From: Aeromonas simiae
Lineage (GTDB): Bacteria; Pseudomonadota; Gammaproteobacteria; Enterobacterales; Aeromonadaceae
DNA length: 64,000 nucleotides
Assembly: GCF_000820125.1 (NCBI RefSeq)
Contig: NZ_CDBY01000023.1
Coordinates: 90,513 to 154,512 of the forward strand
Direction: 5' to 3'
The position numbers and the translations under genes are program-made. The notes beneath the pieces were generated by a model. The model was not told the origin of the DNA. It saw only the letters and a list, made by a program, of their open reading frames with translations, and did no database searches. Positions 1 to 9,467 of the stretch are shown here, one piece after another. How positions within the stretch are numbered: position 1 is the stretch's first letter; every line of letters starts with the position of its first letter.

Positions 1-1
1 G

Positions 2-325
2 CACAGCTTCCTGGCCAGCACAGTGCACATCGCCTTTGCCCACGGTCGGCGTGGCAGCCGCTGGGCCGATGATGAGCAGGCGATCGCCGCCATGCGCGCC
101 AAGGTGCCGGCCAACATGCGCGACGGTTTTGCCCAGATAGAGCAGTACTACCTCACCGGCCCCTGGGTGCTGGGGGAGCGCTTCAGCCTCGCCGACATCT
201 ACCTGTTCGTGGTGGCCGGCTGGCTCAAGAGCATCGACATCGCGCTCGATGAGTTCCCCAAGCTGGCTGAGCACCACCGCCGCATGCTGGCGCGCCCCGC
301 CGTGCAACAGGCGCTCGCCCTCTGA
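2..325 (+). CDS. Glutathione S-transferase, C-terminal part (partial, cut by window start)
   Basis: The reading frame is open from the first bases of the window, so only about the last 107 residues are visible and the thioredoxin-like N-terminal domain is missing. What remains is an all-helical GST C-terminal domain: a helix with the pattern MRDGFAQIEQYYLTG, then WVLGERFSLADIYLFVVAGW, which is the N-capping box and hydrophobic staple region (S-x-A-D) typical of bacterial GSTs, and a final helix ending in RPAVQQALAL. Family members conjugate glutathione to electrophiles or act as peroxidases in the cytosol. The substrate cannot be told. A strong hairpin terminator follows 5 nt after the stop, so it is the end of its transcript. 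Confidence 0.85.
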   Translation, partial: HSFLASTVHIAFAHGRRGSRWADDEQAIAAMRAKVPANMRDGFAQIEQYYLTGPWVLGERFSLADIYLFVVAGWLKSIDIALDEFPKLAEHHRRMLARPAVQQALAL

Positions 326-329
326 CATG

Positions 330-355
330 AAGGGGCCCCCTGGCCCCTTCTTTTC
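330..355 (+). terminator. Rho-independent terminator of the GST gene
   Basis: Perfect 8-bp stem AAGGGGCC / GGCCCCTT with a 4-nt loop, followed by CTTTT. It lies immediately after the GST stop codon and isolates it from the rbs operon. Confidence 0.8.
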
Positions 356-393
356 CCCTGATCAGTCCCAAGCGACCACTCCCCCCCCTTGCT

Positions 394-422
394 TTGAGAT
401 CCTTTTCACACTCCTGAAATAT
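394..422 (+). promoter_or_regulatory. Tentative rbs promoter (-35/-10)
   Basis: TTGAGA at 394-399 and AAATAT at 417-422 with 17-bp spacing. The -10 is a weak match, and it is chosen mainly because it lies shortly upstream of the RbsR-type operator. Low confidence. Confidence 0.25.
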
Positions 423-460
423 CGCACTGGCATCCCCATCCCAAGGGGCCTACCCTTCAA

Positions 461-490
461 CGCAACCGGTTACGCAACCGGTTGCGTAAC
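461..490. promoter_or_regulatory. RbsR operator: two overlapping palindromes
   Basis: A perfect 22-bp palindrome spans 469-490, centred on CAACCGGTTG. A second imperfect copy of the same core (CGCAACCGGTTACG, 461-474) overlaps its left arm. LacI-family regulators bind such even palindromes with a central CG, and the gene for one (rbsR) closes this operon. The site lies 39 bp before rbsD. Assignment to RbsR is inference from context. Confidence 0.75.
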
Positions 491-528
491 AACTCCGTTG
501 ACAGGGCCACAGGGCCAAGAGGTGTAGT

Positions 529-948
529 ATGAAACGAGGCAAGCTGCTCAATGCGCCGCTCAGCGCACTGGTCGCCCGGGTCGGTCATACCGACGAGATC
601 GTGGTCTGCGATGCGGGGCTCCCGATCCCCGATGGCCCCGAGCGCATCGATCTGGCGCTGATGCCCGGCACCCCTTCCCTGCTGACCACCCTCGACGCCC
701 TCTTGTGCGAACTCACCGTCGAGAAGGCGATCCTCGCCAGCGAGATCAAGAGCGTGAGCCCGCGCTGTCATCAGCTCATCCTCGAGCGCCTCGAGCGTCA
801 CGGCGCCGAGCAGGGCAAGCCCATCGCCATCGAATACCAGCTGCACGAAGAGTTCAAAGCCAGAAGCGTGCGCAGCCGCGCCATCGTGCGCAGCGGCGAG
901 ACCACCCCTTACGCCAACCTCATCCTCTGCGCCGGCGTCGCCTTCTGA
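529..948 (+). CDS. rbsD: D-ribose pyranase RbsD
   Basis: Cytoplasmic mutarotase that interconverts the beta-pyranose and beta-furanose forms of ribose, giving ribokinase the form it uses. The 139-residue length matches the family. Family sequence is visible: N-terminal [22 protein letters not shown] with the catalytic His region, the [19 protein letters not shown] stretch, and the C-terminal [14 protein letters not shown] that contributes the active site. The ATG has AAGAGGTG just upstream. First gene of the rbsDACBKR operon, directly behind the double operator and 11 nt before rbsA. Confidence 0.95.
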   Translation: MKRGKLLNAPLSALVARVGHTDEIVVCDAGLPIPDGPERIDLALMPGTPSLLTTLDALLCELTVEKAILASEIKSVSPRCHQLILERLERHGAEQGKPIAIEYQLHEEFKARSVRSRAIVRSGETTPYANLILCAGVAF

Positions 949-959
949 CGGGAGCATGC

Positions 960-2474
960 ATGAATCCGATGACCACTCCACTGCTTGAGCTGACCGGGAT
1001 CGTCAAGACCTTCCCCGGCGTGCGCGCCCTCGACGAGGCGGGCCTGCGCGTCTACCCGGGCCGGGTCATGGCCCTGCTCGGCGAAAATGGCGCCGGCAAG
1101 TCGACCCTGATGAAGGTGCTGACCGGCATCTACCAGGCCGACAGCGGCACCCTCACCTACCGCGGCCAGCCCATCGCCTTTCGCGGCCCGCGTGAATCCC
1201 AGGATCAGGGGATCAGCATCATCCACCAGGAGCTCAACCTGCTGCCCGAGCTCTCGATCGCCGCCAACATCTTCTTGGGGCGCGAGCCGCGCAGCCGTTT
1301 TGGCAACATCGATCACCGGGCACAGCGTGAGCGCGCCGCCGCCCTGCTTTCACGCCTTGGTGTGCGCCACGGCCCGGATACCCGGCTTGGGGACCTCTCC
1401 ATCGGCGAGCAGCAGATGGTGGAGATCGCCAAAGCCCTCTCCTTTGATGCCAGCGTCATCATCATGGACGAGCCGACCGATGCCCTGACCGACACCGAGA
1501 CCGAGCAGCTGTTCAAGGTCATTCGCGAGCTGCGCGCTCAGGGCTGCGGCATCGTCTACATCTCGCACCGGCTCAAGGAGATCTTCCAGATCTGCGACGA
1601 CGTCACCGTGCTGCGTGACGGCAAGTGGATTGGCGAGTGCCCGGTAAGCGACCTCGACGAGGATCGCCTGATTGAGATGATGGTGGGGCGCCGCCTCGAC
1701 GAGCAATACCCTCGTCTGGCCCGCGCCCCCGGCGCGGTGAGCCTCCAGGTGGAGCAGCTTTGCGGCCCCGGCGTGCGCGGCGTGAGTTTCACCCTGCACG
1801 AGGGGGAGATCCTCGGCTTTAGCGGCCTGATGGGCTCCGGGCGCACCGAGCTGATGAAGCTCATCTATGGCGCGGCGCGCCCCAGCGCCGGCAGCATGAC
1901 CCTCGGCGGCCAGCCGCTGGTGACCCGCACCCCGGCCGATGGCCTGGCGGCCGGCATCGCCTACATCTCGGAGGATCGCAAGGGCGATGGTCTGGTGCTG
2001 CCCATGTCGGTGCGCGAGAACATGACCCTGTGCGCCCTCGGCGAGTTCGTGCGTGGCCTTCACATCGACGGCAACGCCGAGCGCCAGGCGGTCAACGACT
2101 ACATCCGCCTGTTTAACATCAAAACGCCGGGCGCCGAGCAGCCGATCCGCCTGCTCTCGGGGGGCAACCAGCAGAAGGTGGCCATCGCCAAGGGGCTGCT
2201 CACCCGCCCGCGGGTGTTGATCCTGGACGAGCCGACCCGCGGCGTCGACGTGGGGGCCAAGAAGGAGATCTACCAGCTCATCAACGAGTTCAAGAAGGAG
2301 GGGATGAGCGTCATCATCGTCTCCTCCGAGATGCCGGAAGTGCTCGGCATGAGTGACCGCATCCTGGTGATGCACGAAGGGCGCGTCAGCGCCGAGATGA
2401 ATCGACAAGAGGCCAATCAGGAGCGCCTGATGGCTGCCGCAGTAGGAAAACAATGGCAAGAGGTGCCGGCATGA
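960..2474 (+). CDS. rbsA: Ribose ABC transporter, ATP-binding protein RbsA
   Basis: Cytoplasmic ATPase of the ribose importer, 504 residues, carrying two fused nucleotide-binding domains as usual for sugar class-2 (CUT2) importers. The first half has a Walker A (GENGAGKST), signature [15 protein letters not shown] and Walker B ending IMDEPTD. The second half has a degenerate P-loop ([10 protein letters not shown]), signature [15 protein letters not shown] and [12 protein letters not shown]. This asymmetry is normal in RbsA/MglA. The frame stays open upstream into rbsD, but ATG 960 is preferred: GGAG sits 5 nt ahead and the protein then starts just before the conserved [14 protein letters not shown]. 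The stop overlaps the rbsC start. Confidence 0.96.
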   Translation: MNPMTTPLLELTGIVKTFPGVRALDEAGLRVYPGRVMALLGENGAGKSTLMKVLTGIYQADSGTLTYRGQPIAFRGPRESQDQGISIIHQELNLLPELSIAANIFLGREPRSRFGNIDHRAQRERAAALLSRLGVRHGPDTRLGDLSIGEQQMVEIAKALSFDASVIIMDEPTDALTDTETEQLFKVIRELRAQGCGIVYISHRLKEIFQICDDVTVLRDGKWIGECPVSDLDEDRLIEMMVGRRLDEQYPRLARAPGAVSLQVEQLCGPGVRGVSFTLHEGEILGFSGLMGSGRTELMKLIYGAARPSAGSMTLGGQPLVTRTPADGLAAGIAYISEDRKGDGLVLPMSVRENMTLCALGEFVRGLHIDGNAERQAVNDYIRLFNIKTPGAEQPIRLLSGGNQQKVAIAKGLLTRPRVLILDEPTRGVDVGAKKEIYQLINEFKKEGMSVIIVSSEMPEVLGMSDRILVMHEGRVSAEMNRQEANQERLMAAAVGKQWQEVPA

Positions 2475-3436
2475 CATCCCAAACCGCAGCCCGGACGGGC
2501 TTTCTGAGCAAACGCTGGTGGATTGACAACAAATCCTTGGTCGCCCTGTTGCTGCTGATCGCCGTGGTGTCGCTGCTCAACAACCAGTTCTTCACCTTAG
2601 ACAACCTGCTCAACATCCTGCGTCAGACCTCGGTCAACGCCATCATCGCCGTCGGCATGACCCTGGTGATCCTCACCGCCGGCATCGATCTGTCGGTCGG
2701 CGCCGTGCTGGCCCTGTGCGGCGCCTTCGCCGCCAGCATGATCGGCATGGAGCTGCCCATCTACGTGGCCGTGCCCGCCGCCCTGCTGGCCGGCGCAGCC
2801 TTGGGGGGCCTCAGCGGTGCCATCATTGCCCTGGGCAAGGTGCAGGCCTTCATCGCCACCCTGGTCACCATGACCGCCCTGCGCGGTGTGACCATGGTCT
2901 ATACCGAGGGGCGCCCCATCTCCACCGGTTTTAGCGACGGGGCCGATCAGTTCGCCTGGCTCGGCACCGGATATCTTCTCGGCATTCCGGTGCCCATCTG
3001 GCTGATGGCGCTCACCTTCCTGTTTGCCTGGTATCTGCTAAACCACACTCGCCTGGGGCGCTACATCTACGCCCTGGGGGGGAACGAGTCGGCCACCGCC
3101 CTCTCGGGCATCAACGTGGCGCGGGTCAAGCTCGCGGTCTACAGCCTGTGCGGCGTCTTCTCCGCCCTGGCGGGGCTGATCGTCACCTCGCGCCTGTCGT
3201 CGGCCCAGCCGACCGCCGGCATGGGCTACGAGCTCGACGCCATCGCCGCCGTGGTACTGGGGGGCACCAGCCTGATGGGGGGCAAGGGCCGCATCATGGG
3301 GACCCTGATCGGTGCCCTCATCATCGGCTTTCTCAACAACGCCCTGAACCTGCTCGACGTCTCTTCGTATTACCAGATGATTGCCAAGGCCAGCGTGATC
3401 CTGCTCGCCGTGATGATCGACAACAAAAGCAAGTGA
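2471..3436 (+). CDS. rbsC: Ribose ABC transporter permease RbsC
   Basis: Inner-membrane permease subunit, 321 residues, the same length as E. coli RbsC. Multiple hydrophobic helices are visible, along with the BPD_transp_2 features [17 protein letters not shown] and the cytoplasmic coupling loop around [20 protein letters not shown]. The ATG at 2471 shares ATGA with the rbsA stop, implying translational coupling. An in-frame ATG at 2453 would add six residues inside rbsA and is less likely. Works with RbsA and the periplasmic RbsB. Confidence 0.95.
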   Translation: MTSQTAARTGFLSKRWWIDNKSLVALLLLIAVVSLLNNQFFTLDNLLNILRQTSVNAIIAVGMTLVILTAGIDLSVGAVLALCGAFAASMIGMELPIYVAVPAALLAGAALGGLSGAIIALGKVQAFIATLVTMTALRGVTMVYTEGRPISTGFSDGADQFAWLGTGYLLGIPVPIWLMALTFLFAWYLLNHTRLGRYIYALGGNESATALSGINVARVKLAVYSLCGVFSALAGLIVTSRLSSAQPTAGMGYELDAIAAVVLGGTSLMGGKGRIMGTLIGALIIGFLNNALNLLDVSSYYQMIAKASVILLAVMIDNKSK

Positions 3437-3459
3437 TGACACACACAAGGAATGAAACG

Positions 3460-4335
3460 ATGAAAAAGCTCAATACCCTGCTCGCCGCCGCCGTTCTGTC
3501 TGTCATGGGCACCGCCCACGCTGCCGATCAGACCCTGGCTCTGGTGGTCTCGACCCTCAACAACCCCTTCTTCGTCACCATGAAGGAGGGGGCCGAAGCC
3601 AAGGCCAAGGAGCTGGGCTACCAGATGATCGTGCTGGACTCCCAGAATGACCCGGCCAAGGAGCTGGCCAACGTGGAAGATCTCACCGTGCGCAAGGTCA
3701 GCGCCATCCTGATCAACCCGACCGACTCCGCCGCCGTCGGCAACGCCATCGTGCTGGCCAACCGCGCCGACATCCCGGTGCTGACCCTCGACCGCGGCGC
3801 CGCCCAGGGCAAGGTCAAGGCCCACATCGCCTCCGACAACGTGGCAGGCGGCAAGATGGCCGGTGACTTCATCGCCGAGAAGCTCGGCAAGGGGGCCAAG
3901 GTGATCCAGCTCGAAGGGATTGCCGGCACCTCCGCCGCCCGCGACCGGGGCGAAGGCTTCGCCCTGGCCGTCAAGGCCAACGACTTCAAGGTGCTCGCCT
4001 CCCAGCCGGCCGACTTTGATCGCACCAAGGGGCTCAACGTCATGGAAAACCTGCTGGCCGCCCAGCCCGAGGTGCAGGCGGTGTTCGCCCAGAACGACGA
4101 AATGGCGCTCGGCGCCATCCGCGCCGTGCAGGCCGCCGGCAAAGAGGTGATGATCGTTGGTTTCGACGGCACGGACGATGGCAAGGCCGCCGTGGCCAAG
4201 GGTAAGCTGGCCGCCACCGTGGCCCAGCAACCGGCGCTGATCGGTGCCATCGGCGTCGACACCGCCGACAAGGTGCTCAAGGGGCAAGAGGTGCCGAGCG
4301 CCATCCCGGTACCGCTGCAAGTCGTCTCCAAGTAA
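3460..4335 (+). CDS. rbsB: Periplasmic ribose-binding protein RbsB
   Basis: Captures ribose in the periplasm and delivers it to RbsCA; in enteric bacteria it also feeds the Trg chemoreceptor. 291 residues. Residues 1-22 ([11 protein letters not shown]...GTAHA) form a classic Sec signal peptide with an AHA|ADQT cleavage site. The mature part is a Peripla_BP_4 (type 1 PBP) fold: [47 protein letters not shown] and VGFDGTDDG line the ribose pocket in homologues. Starts 24 nt after rbsC and is followed by a strong hairpin that probably protects its mRNA. Confidence 0.96.
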   Translation: MKKLNTLLAAAVLSVMGTAHAADQTLALVVSTLNNPFFVTMKEGAEAKAKELGYQMIVLDSQNDPAKELANVEDLTVRKVSAILINPTDSAAVGNAIVLANRADIPVLTLDRGAAQGKVKAHIASDNVAGGKMAGDFIAEKLGKGAKVIQLEGIAGTSAARDRGEGFALAVKANDFKVLASQPADFDRTKGLNVMENLLAAQPEVQAVFAQNDEMALGAIRAVQAAGKEVMIVGFDGTDDGKAAVAKGKLAATVAQQPALIGAIGVDTADKVLKGQEVPSAIPVPLQVVSK

Positions 4336-4342
4336 ACTCCGG

Positions 4343-4364
4343 GGCGGGGGCCCAGGCCCCCGCC
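4343..4364 (+). terminator. Intercistronic hairpin between rbsB and rbsK
   Basis: Ten complementary bases GGCGGGGGCC / GGCCCCCGCC separated by 2 nt (so about 9 bp in practice), with no U-run after it. More likely a 3' RNA stabiliser or partial attenuator that keeps binding protein in excess over RbsK and RbsR than a full terminator. Confidence 0.6.
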
Positions 4365-4441
4365 TAGTCGCCAGCTCAGTATCGCCTGGCATGCGGCCGC
4401 CACGCGGCCCCATCCCAAGCCGTATCGAAACAGGATCTCTT

Positions 4442-5362
4442 ATGAAGCAACTCGTCGTTCTCGGCAGCGTCAATGCCGACCATGTCCTGCGCGTCCCCCA
4501 CTTTCCCCGCCCCGGCGAGACCCTGCGCGGCCACAGCTATCAGGTGCTGCCCGGCGGCAAGGGCGCCAATCAGGCGGTGGCTGCGGCGCGCCTTGGCGCC
4601 GACATCGGCTTTATCGCCCGCATCGGCGATGACGCCATCGGCCGCCAGATGCGCGATGGCTTCGCCACCGACGGCATCGACATAAGCGCGGTCGAGTGTG
4701 ACCCCACCCTGCCCACCGGCATCGCCATCATCTATGTGAGCGACGAAGGGGAAAACAGCATCGGCCTCTCCGCCGAGGCCAACGGGGCGCTCTCCCCCGA
4801 GGTGGTCGAGCGCCACGCCGCGCGTATTGCCGGCGCCGATACCCTACTGCTGCAACTGGAAGTGCCGCTTGAGAGCGTGCTACGCGCCGCCACGCTTGCC
4901 CATGCGGCCGGCACCCGGGTGGTACTCAACCCCGCGCCGGCCCAGCCGCTGCCCGCATCGCTGCTCGCCCTGGTCGATCTCATCACCCCGAACCAAACCG
5001 AGGCAGAGTTGCTGACCGGCGTGGCCGTCACCGATGAGGCGAGCGCCCGCGCGGCGGCGGCGCGTTTTCACGCTATGGGGATCGCGAGCGTGATGATCAC
5101 GCTCGGCGCTCAGGGGGTCTACTGGAGCGAGCAGGGCGAAGCGGCCCTCATCCCCGGTTTTCGCGTCACCGCCACCGACACCACGGCAGCCGGCGACACC
5201 TTCAACGGGGCGCTGCTGGCCGAGCAGCTGCGCGGCGCCTCGATGCCGGAGGCGATCCGCTTCGCCCACGCGGCGGCGGCCCTCTCGGTCACCCGCTTCG
5301 GCGCGCAAAGCTCGATCCCCCATCTTGCCGAAGTGCGCGCCTTTCTCAAGGAGCACCCCTGA
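4442..5362 (+). CDS. rbsK: Ribokinase RbsK
   Basis: Phosphorylates ribose to ribose 5-phosphate with ATP, committing it to the pentose phosphate pathway. 306 residues, PfkB family. The N-terminal signature region VLPGGKGANQAVAAARLG and the C-terminal signature DTTAAGDTFNGAL contain the anion hole and catalytic Asp. LGSVNADHVLRVPHFPRPGETL is the usual ribokinase start. The frame is open further upstream through the intercistronic hairpin, but ATG 4442 fits the family start. Stop and rbsR start overlap (TGATG). Confidence 0.95.
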   Translation: MKQLVVLGSVNADHVLRVPHFPRPGETLRGHSYQVLPGGKGANQAVAAARLGADIGFIARIGDDAIGRQMRDGFATDGIDISAVECDPTLPTGIAIIYVSDEGENSIGLSAEANGALSPEVVERHAARIAGADTLLLQLEVPLESVLRAATLAHAAGTRVVLNPAPAQPLPASLLALVDLITPNQTEAELLTGVAVTDEASARAAAARFHAMGIASVMITLGAQGVYWSEQGEAALIPGFRVTATDTTAAGDTFNGALLAEQLRGASMPEAIRFAHAAAALSVTRFGAQSSIPHLAEVRAFLKEHP

Positions 5363-6369
5363 TGGCCAATATCCGGGACGTGGCGGCGCTGGCCGGGGTG
5401 TCGACCACCACCGTCTCCCACGTCATCAACGAGACCCGTTTCGTGGCGGACGAGACCCGCAAGCGGGTGTTCGCCGCCATGCGCGATCTCAACTACGCGC
5501 CGAGTCTGGTGGCGCGCAGCCTCAAGGTGAAAGAGACCCACAGCATCGGCATGCTGGTGACCACCTCGAGCAACCCCTTCTTCGCCGAGGTGGTGCGCGG
5601 GGTGGAGCGCTACTGCTTCGAGCAGGGCTACAACCTGATGCTGGGTAACACCGAAGGGGAAGCGACCACCGCCCAATCCTATCTCAAGATGATGCTGCGC
5701 AAGCGGGTCGACGGCCTGCTCATCATGTGCAGTGAAGGGCAGCGCGAGGTGCTGGGCCAGCTCGACTGGCTGGGGGATCTGCCGGTGGTGCAGATGGACT
5801 GGGGCAGCGGCGGCGCCTGCGATCTCATCGCCGATAACTCCCACCACGGCGGCATGCTGGCCACCCGCCACCTGATTGCCCTGGGTCACAAGAAGATGGG
5901 CTGCATCACAGGGCCACGGGATCGGGCCCCCGGAACCGAGCGGCTGGCGGGATTTATCGAGGCATTGCAGGAGGCGGGATTGCCCCTTCGCAGCGACTGG
6001 ATCTTGGAGGGCAACTTCGACTGCGCCAGCGGCCATCAGGCCATGCGCTCGCTGCTGGCACAATCTGAGCGCCCCACCGCCCTGTTTGTCTGCAACGACA
6101 TGATGGCGATGGGGGCGATCAGCGCCGCCACCGAGGCGGGGCTGCGCATTCCGGAGGATCTCTCGATCATCGGTTATGACAATGTGGCGCTGGCCGAATA
6201 CATGTCACCACCGCTCACCACCATCAACCAACCCAAGGAGGAGCTGGGCCGCCTCGCCGTCACCCGGCTGCTGACCCGCATCAACGGCGAGCGCCCCCAG
6301 GAGACCCTGATCACCCTAGAGCCCAATCTGGTGATCCGCCGCTCCTGCTCTGCCCCATCGACTCAATGA
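5362..6369 (+). CDS. rbsR: Ribose operon repressor RbsR (LacI family)
   Basis: DNA-binding repressor that releases the rbs operator when ribose (or its phosphate) is present. 335 residues: an N-terminal LacI helix-turn-helix (IRDVAALAGVSTTTVSHVIN, residues 3-22), hinge helix SLVARSLKV, then a periplasmic-binding-protein-like effector domain (GMLVTTSSNPFFAEVVRGVE to the FVCNDMMAMGA and IIGYDN motifs). Last gene of its own target operon, as in E. coli. Its 3' end overlaps the convergent diguanylate cyclase gene by 7 nt, with no terminator between them, so the two transcripts can run into each other. Confidence 0.94.
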   Translation: MANIRDVAALAGVSTTTVSHVINETRFVADETRKRVFAAMRDLNYAPSLVARSLKVKETHSIGMLVTTSSNPFFAEVVRGVERYCFEQGYNLMLGNTEGEATTAQSYLKMMLRKRVDGLLIMCSEGQREVLGQLDWLGDLPVVQMDWGSGGACDLIADNSHHGGMLATRHLIALGHKKMGCITGPRDRAPGTERLAGFIEALQEAGLPLRSDWILEGNFDCASGHQAMRSLLAQSERPTALFVCNDMMAMGAISAATEAGLRIPEDLSIIGYDNVALAEYMSPPLTTINQPKEELGRLAVTRLLTRINGERPQETLITLEPNLVIRRSCSAPSTQ

Positions 6370-7478
6370 ACGCGATCCGGGCCTGCTCCTTCATCGAGCA
6401 GGGTGCGCAGCTCCTCGTGCAAGGCGGGGTGGTAGTGCACCCGCTCGCCGAGATCCCCTAACTTGGCGCGGTTGAGCGCCAAAATGGCCTCGTCGAGCAA
6501 GGTGGCGTGATCCCGGTGCAAAAACGCGATCCCGAGCCGGCACTCGACCCGAAAGACCCCTTCACGGCAGGCAAAATCGAAGCTGATGAGCTGGCCGAGC
6601 TGCTCACACTGCGCTTCGAGCAGCGGCGGACTGGCCTGCACCAGCAGCACGGCAAACTCGTCACCGCCCAGCCGAAAGGCGTGCTCGCCATAGCGCTGTG
6701 CCAACATGCCGGCCACCTGACAGAGCAGCCGATCCCCCACCTGATAGCCCATCAGATCGTTGACCTGCTTGAAGCGTTTAAGATCGAGCACCACCAGGGC
6801 GCAGGGCTCCCCGCCGTGCTCGGCGAGGCGCTCGTGCAGAGCACGGCGGTTGCCAAGCCGGGTCAAGGGATCGAGGCGGGCCAACCGCCGATTGCCGATA
6901 TTGGCCCGGATCAGCGCCAATACCAGCAAGCTCCCCGCCAGCAGCAAGATGAACTGGCACCACTGGAGCCAGCGCAGGTTTTCACGGATGTCGCTGACCG
7001 AGCGCTCCTGCTCATGGCTGGAGAGAATACGGCTGCCCACCCGGTTCACCTCCTCAACCAGCGGCTGCAAGCGCGCCAGATGGACGGCCAGGGCCGGCTG
7101 CTGCAAGCGGGCGGCGCTCTCCATCATGGGCTCTAGCTCTTTGATCTCGACAAACAGCGCCTGCAACCGCTCCCCCATGCCATAGCGCTGGCGCATGTCG
7201 GCCGTCTCCTTGCCGACGAGGAACACATCGAGCTGGTTCCACAGAATGTCATAACTGCGCGCCACCGCGTCAAAAGAGAGCGCCCCCTGCTTGAACAGAC
7301 GCAGCTCAAACAGCAGACGCTGGGAACGCAGCAACATCTGGGTCACGTTCCACTGGGCATTGCGATAGACGTTGTCCACCAGCTGCTCATGGCGACGCTC
7401 CAGCCACAGGCTGGTGATCGAAGAGGCCAGAAAGAGGGTGACGATCGCCCCGAGCAGCAGATCCTGGCGACGCAGCAT
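6363..7478 (-). CDS. Membrane diguanylate cyclase (GGDEF)
   Basis: Makes cyclic di-GMP from two GTP. 371 residues from the ATG that overlaps the upstream stop (ATGA). Layout: an N-terminal membrane helix (about 5-25), a roughly 130-residue extracytoplasmic region rich in Leu/Arg/Gln that looks helical, a second membrane helix (FILLAGSLLVLALI), then a GGDEF domain with LDLKRFKQVNDLMGYQVGD and the intact active loop RLGGDEFAVLL. No RxxD inhibitory site is evident 5 residues before GGDEF. The periplasmic partner encoded just upstream is probably its sensor or ligand supplier. Confidence 0.88.
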   Translation of the reverse strand: MLRRQDLLLGAIVTLFLASSITSLWLERRHEQLVDNVYRNAQWNVTQMLLRSQRLLFELRLFKQGALSFDAVARSYDILWNQLDVFLVGKETADMRQRYGMGERLQALFVEIKELEPMMESAARLQQPALAVHLARLQPLVEEVNRVGSRILSSHEQERSVSDIRENLRWLQWCQFILLLAGSLLVLALIRANIGNRRLARLDPLTRLGNRRALHERLAEHGGEPCALVVLDLKRFKQVNDLMGYQVGDRLLCQVAGMLAQRYGEHAFRLGGDEFAVLLVQASPPLLEAQCEQLGQLISFDFACREGVFRVECRLGIAFLHRDHATLLDEAILALNRAKLGDLGERVHYHPALHEELRTLLDEGAGPDRVH

Positions 7479-7960
7479 CAGCGCAGCACCTCGATGCGCT
7501 CGACCTGCCACACCATGGCATTGTGCACGGCCGGCACATCCATCTGCGGGTAGTCACTAAAAGAGAGCAGCAGCCAGATGGGCCCCTTGTTACGCCGGCT
7601 CATGGGTTGGCCATCCTGATAGCGGGCCAACACCAGCGGCGCGTTACGAAACTGATCCAGCTCGATCACCTGCTGATAGTCATTGAGCGCCGTGACCGAC
7701 ACGCGCTCTGCCTCCATCACGCCGGCTTGACGTAGCAGATCGCGCAGCAGCGGGCCACGGTAGGTGTGCTTGCCCACCGTCCAGGGGGTCGTCGTGGTGA
7801 ACTGCTGCTGTGGCAGTGCGCCCAGGGCCGCCTCATCCCAGGATTGCTGGCGTCCGTCGGGAAGGGTCAAGACAAAAAGCGGCGCCGCCTGCAACGGGGC
7901 AAAGGCAGCGCCAATCAATAGGGTGAAGGGGAGCAGCACACGCGGCAAGGATGGCATCAT
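7478..7960 (-). CDS. Secreted molybdopterin-fold (sulfite-oxidase-like) small protein
   Basis: 160 residues. Signal peptide LPRVLLPFTLLIGAAFAPLQA is followed by a compact domain with the features LTLPDGRQQSWDEAALGALPQQQF, GPLLRDLLRQAGV and RNKGPIWLLLSFSDYPQ. These resemble the oxidoreductase molybdopterin-binding fold in a short form with no obvious cofactor cysteine, so it is probably not an enzyme. ATG 7960 is chosen because CGGAG lies 9 nt upstream; a TTG at 7969 is possible. Translationally coupled to the diguanylate cyclase downstream, suggesting a periplasmic sensing pair. Function otherwise unknown. Confidence 0.7.
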   Translation of the reverse strand: MMPSLPRVLLPFTLLIGAAFAPLQAAPLFVLTLPDGRQQSWDEAALGALPQQQFTTTTPWTVGKHTYRGPLLRDLLRQAGVMEAERVSVTALNDYQQVIELDQFRNAPLVLARYQDGQPMSRRNKGPIWLLLSFSDYPQMDVPAVHNAMVWQVERIEVLR

Positions 7961-8028
7961 ATGGCACAACTCCGTTAAGAGGCAGTTGCGGCCAGTGTGG
8001 TCACTTATTGATACCTTTGCAATGCCCT

Positions 8029-8802
8029 TTAACCTTTTCCAACCAGCCCAGAATAGGGCTCGGCCATGGCCCTTGGCCCTATCATCCCCATCCCGGCCAG
8101 CAGCTCGTCGACAAACGCCGGAACCAGATGAGAGGCCGGCCCATAGCGCTTCTCGTCAAACTGGCTCTCGACCTCGCTCGGCTCGAGATTGAGCTCGAGG
8201 GTATGAGCCCCTGCCAGGCTCGCCTCGTGGACGAACCCCGCCGCCGGGTAGACCGCCCCCGAGGTGCCAATGGCAATGAAGAGATCGCAGCTGGCCAGCG
8301 CCGAGTAGATGCGATCCAGCCCGATGGGCATCTCGCCAAACCAGACCACGTGCGGGCGCAGCGGCTGGGGAAACTGGCAACAGGCGCACAGATCATCTTG
8401 GCCCAGCGCCCCTTTCCACTCCACCACCTGACCGGAAGAGGGGCAGCGCGCCTTGAGCAGCTCCCCGTGCATGTGAATGAGGTGGCGACTGCCGGCGCGC
8501 TCGTGCAGGTTGTCAATGTTCTGGGTAATGAGCGTCAAGGTACCGGGAAACAGGCGCTCAAGGCGCGCCAGGGCGTAATGGGCCGGATTGGGGTGAACCA
8601 CGTCCTGCTGCAACTGGGCTCTGCGGGCATTGTAAAATCGCTGCACCAACGCCGGATCGCGGTCATACCCCTCGGGGGTCGCCACATCCTCGATGCGATG
8701 CTCTTCCCACAGCCCGTCATGGGCGCGGAAGGTGCGGATCCCCGACTCGGCCGAGATGCCGGCGCCGGTGAGGATCACGATGTGCTGATAGGGCTGCGCC
8801 AT
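8029..8802 (-). CDS. cobB: NAD-dependent protein deacylase CobB (sirtuin)
   Basis: Removes acetyl and other acyl groups from lysines using NAD+, reactivating acetyl-CoA synthetase among others. 257 residues. Sirtuin motifs are intact: [14 protein letters not shown] (NAD binding), [12 protein letters not shown] and the catalytic His in HMHGE. The zinc region has Cys in RCPSSGQ and in CACCQ, and is followed by [19 protein letters not shown] and ELNLEPS. Start chosen at 8802, where a strong AGGAGGT precedes the ATG; an upstream frame extension has no family similarity. Lies just after a GNAT acetyltransferase gene on the same strand. Confidence 0.95.
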   Translation of the reverse strand: MAQPYQHIVILTGAGISAESGIRTFRAHDGLWEEHRIEDVATPEGYDRDPALVQRFYNARRAQLQQDVVHPNPAHYALARLERLFPGTLTLITQNIDNLHERAGSRHLIHMHGELLKARCPSSGQVVEWKGALGQDDLCACCQFPQPLRPHVVWFGEMPIGLDRIYSALASCDLFIAIGTSGAVYPAAGFVHEASLAGAHTLELNLEPSEVESQFDEKRYGPASHLVPAFVDELLAGMGMIGPRAMAEPYSGLVGKG

Positions 8803-8848
8803 GGCCACCTCCTTTTTCAAGACCCTAGCATTGGCCACACCTGACTGC

Positions 8849-9466
8849 CTATTCGCCCTTGGTCGCAGAGCGGGCGAGATCAAGCGCCGTCAGATCGAGC
8901 CGCACCACCTGGGTTGCGCCCCCCGTCACGCAGGAGAGCGGTAATCCCAGCCCTCGGAGCAGGGTCAGCATGGGGCGATTCTCGCTCAACACCTCGGCCA
9001 CCCACTCCTCTACCCCCTGCTCTCTGGCCAGCAGCGCCAACGTCAGCAACAGGGCGCTGCCCAGCCCCTGCCCCTGCCAGGCATCGGCCACCACACAGGC
9101 AAACTCGGCTCGCTCAGGGCGACGCCGCCGCACCGACTGGGCATGGGCAATCACCTCGCCCTCCGGCGTACTCAGCAGCAGTGCCAACTGCCGCTCACGG
9201 GGATAACGGGTAAACCAGGCCAACTGCTCCGCCGTCGGCTTGGCAGGCATCCGCATGAAACGCAGGTAACGACTCTGCTCGCCCAGCATGGCGTAAGCAC
9301 GCAGCAGCGCGGGCTCATCCTGCTCGGAGGCCTCGCTCAGGCGTAGCGTCACCGCCCCCCATGGCACCAGGCAGGGCAGTTGAGCGCGCTGGCTCGGCCA
9401 GCCAGGGCGCCACAGACGGGCGGCCAGACGAGCCGGAACGGTGGGCTGGCACAGATAGCGCCGCAT
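8849..9466 (-). CDS. GNAT-family N-acetyltransferase
   Basis: 205 residues. The acetyl-CoA pyrophosphate loop is clear: [24 protein letters not shown] (motif A, Q-x-x-G-x-G). It is preceded by the beta-strand region [22 protein letters not shown] and followed by motif B ([17 protein letters not shown]). The N-terminal 50 residues are Arg/Trp/Pro-rich and not assigned. The acceptor is unknown; protein lysine, N-termini and small amines are all possible. Starts 1 nt after the upstream receiver-protein stop and is followed 46 nt later by cobB, so an acetylase and a deacetylase are co-transcribed. Confidence 0.85.
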   Translation of the reverse strand: MRRYLCQPTVPARLAARLWRPGWPSQRAQLPCLVPWGAVTLRLSEASEQDEPALLRAYAMLGEQSRYLRFMRMPAKPTAEQLAWFTRYPRERQLALLLSTPEGEVIAHAQSVRRRRPERAEFACVVADAWQGQGLGSALLLTLALLAREQGVEEWVAEVLSENRPMLTLLRGLGLPLSCVTGGATQVVRLDLTALDLARSATKGE

Positions 9467-9467
9467 C

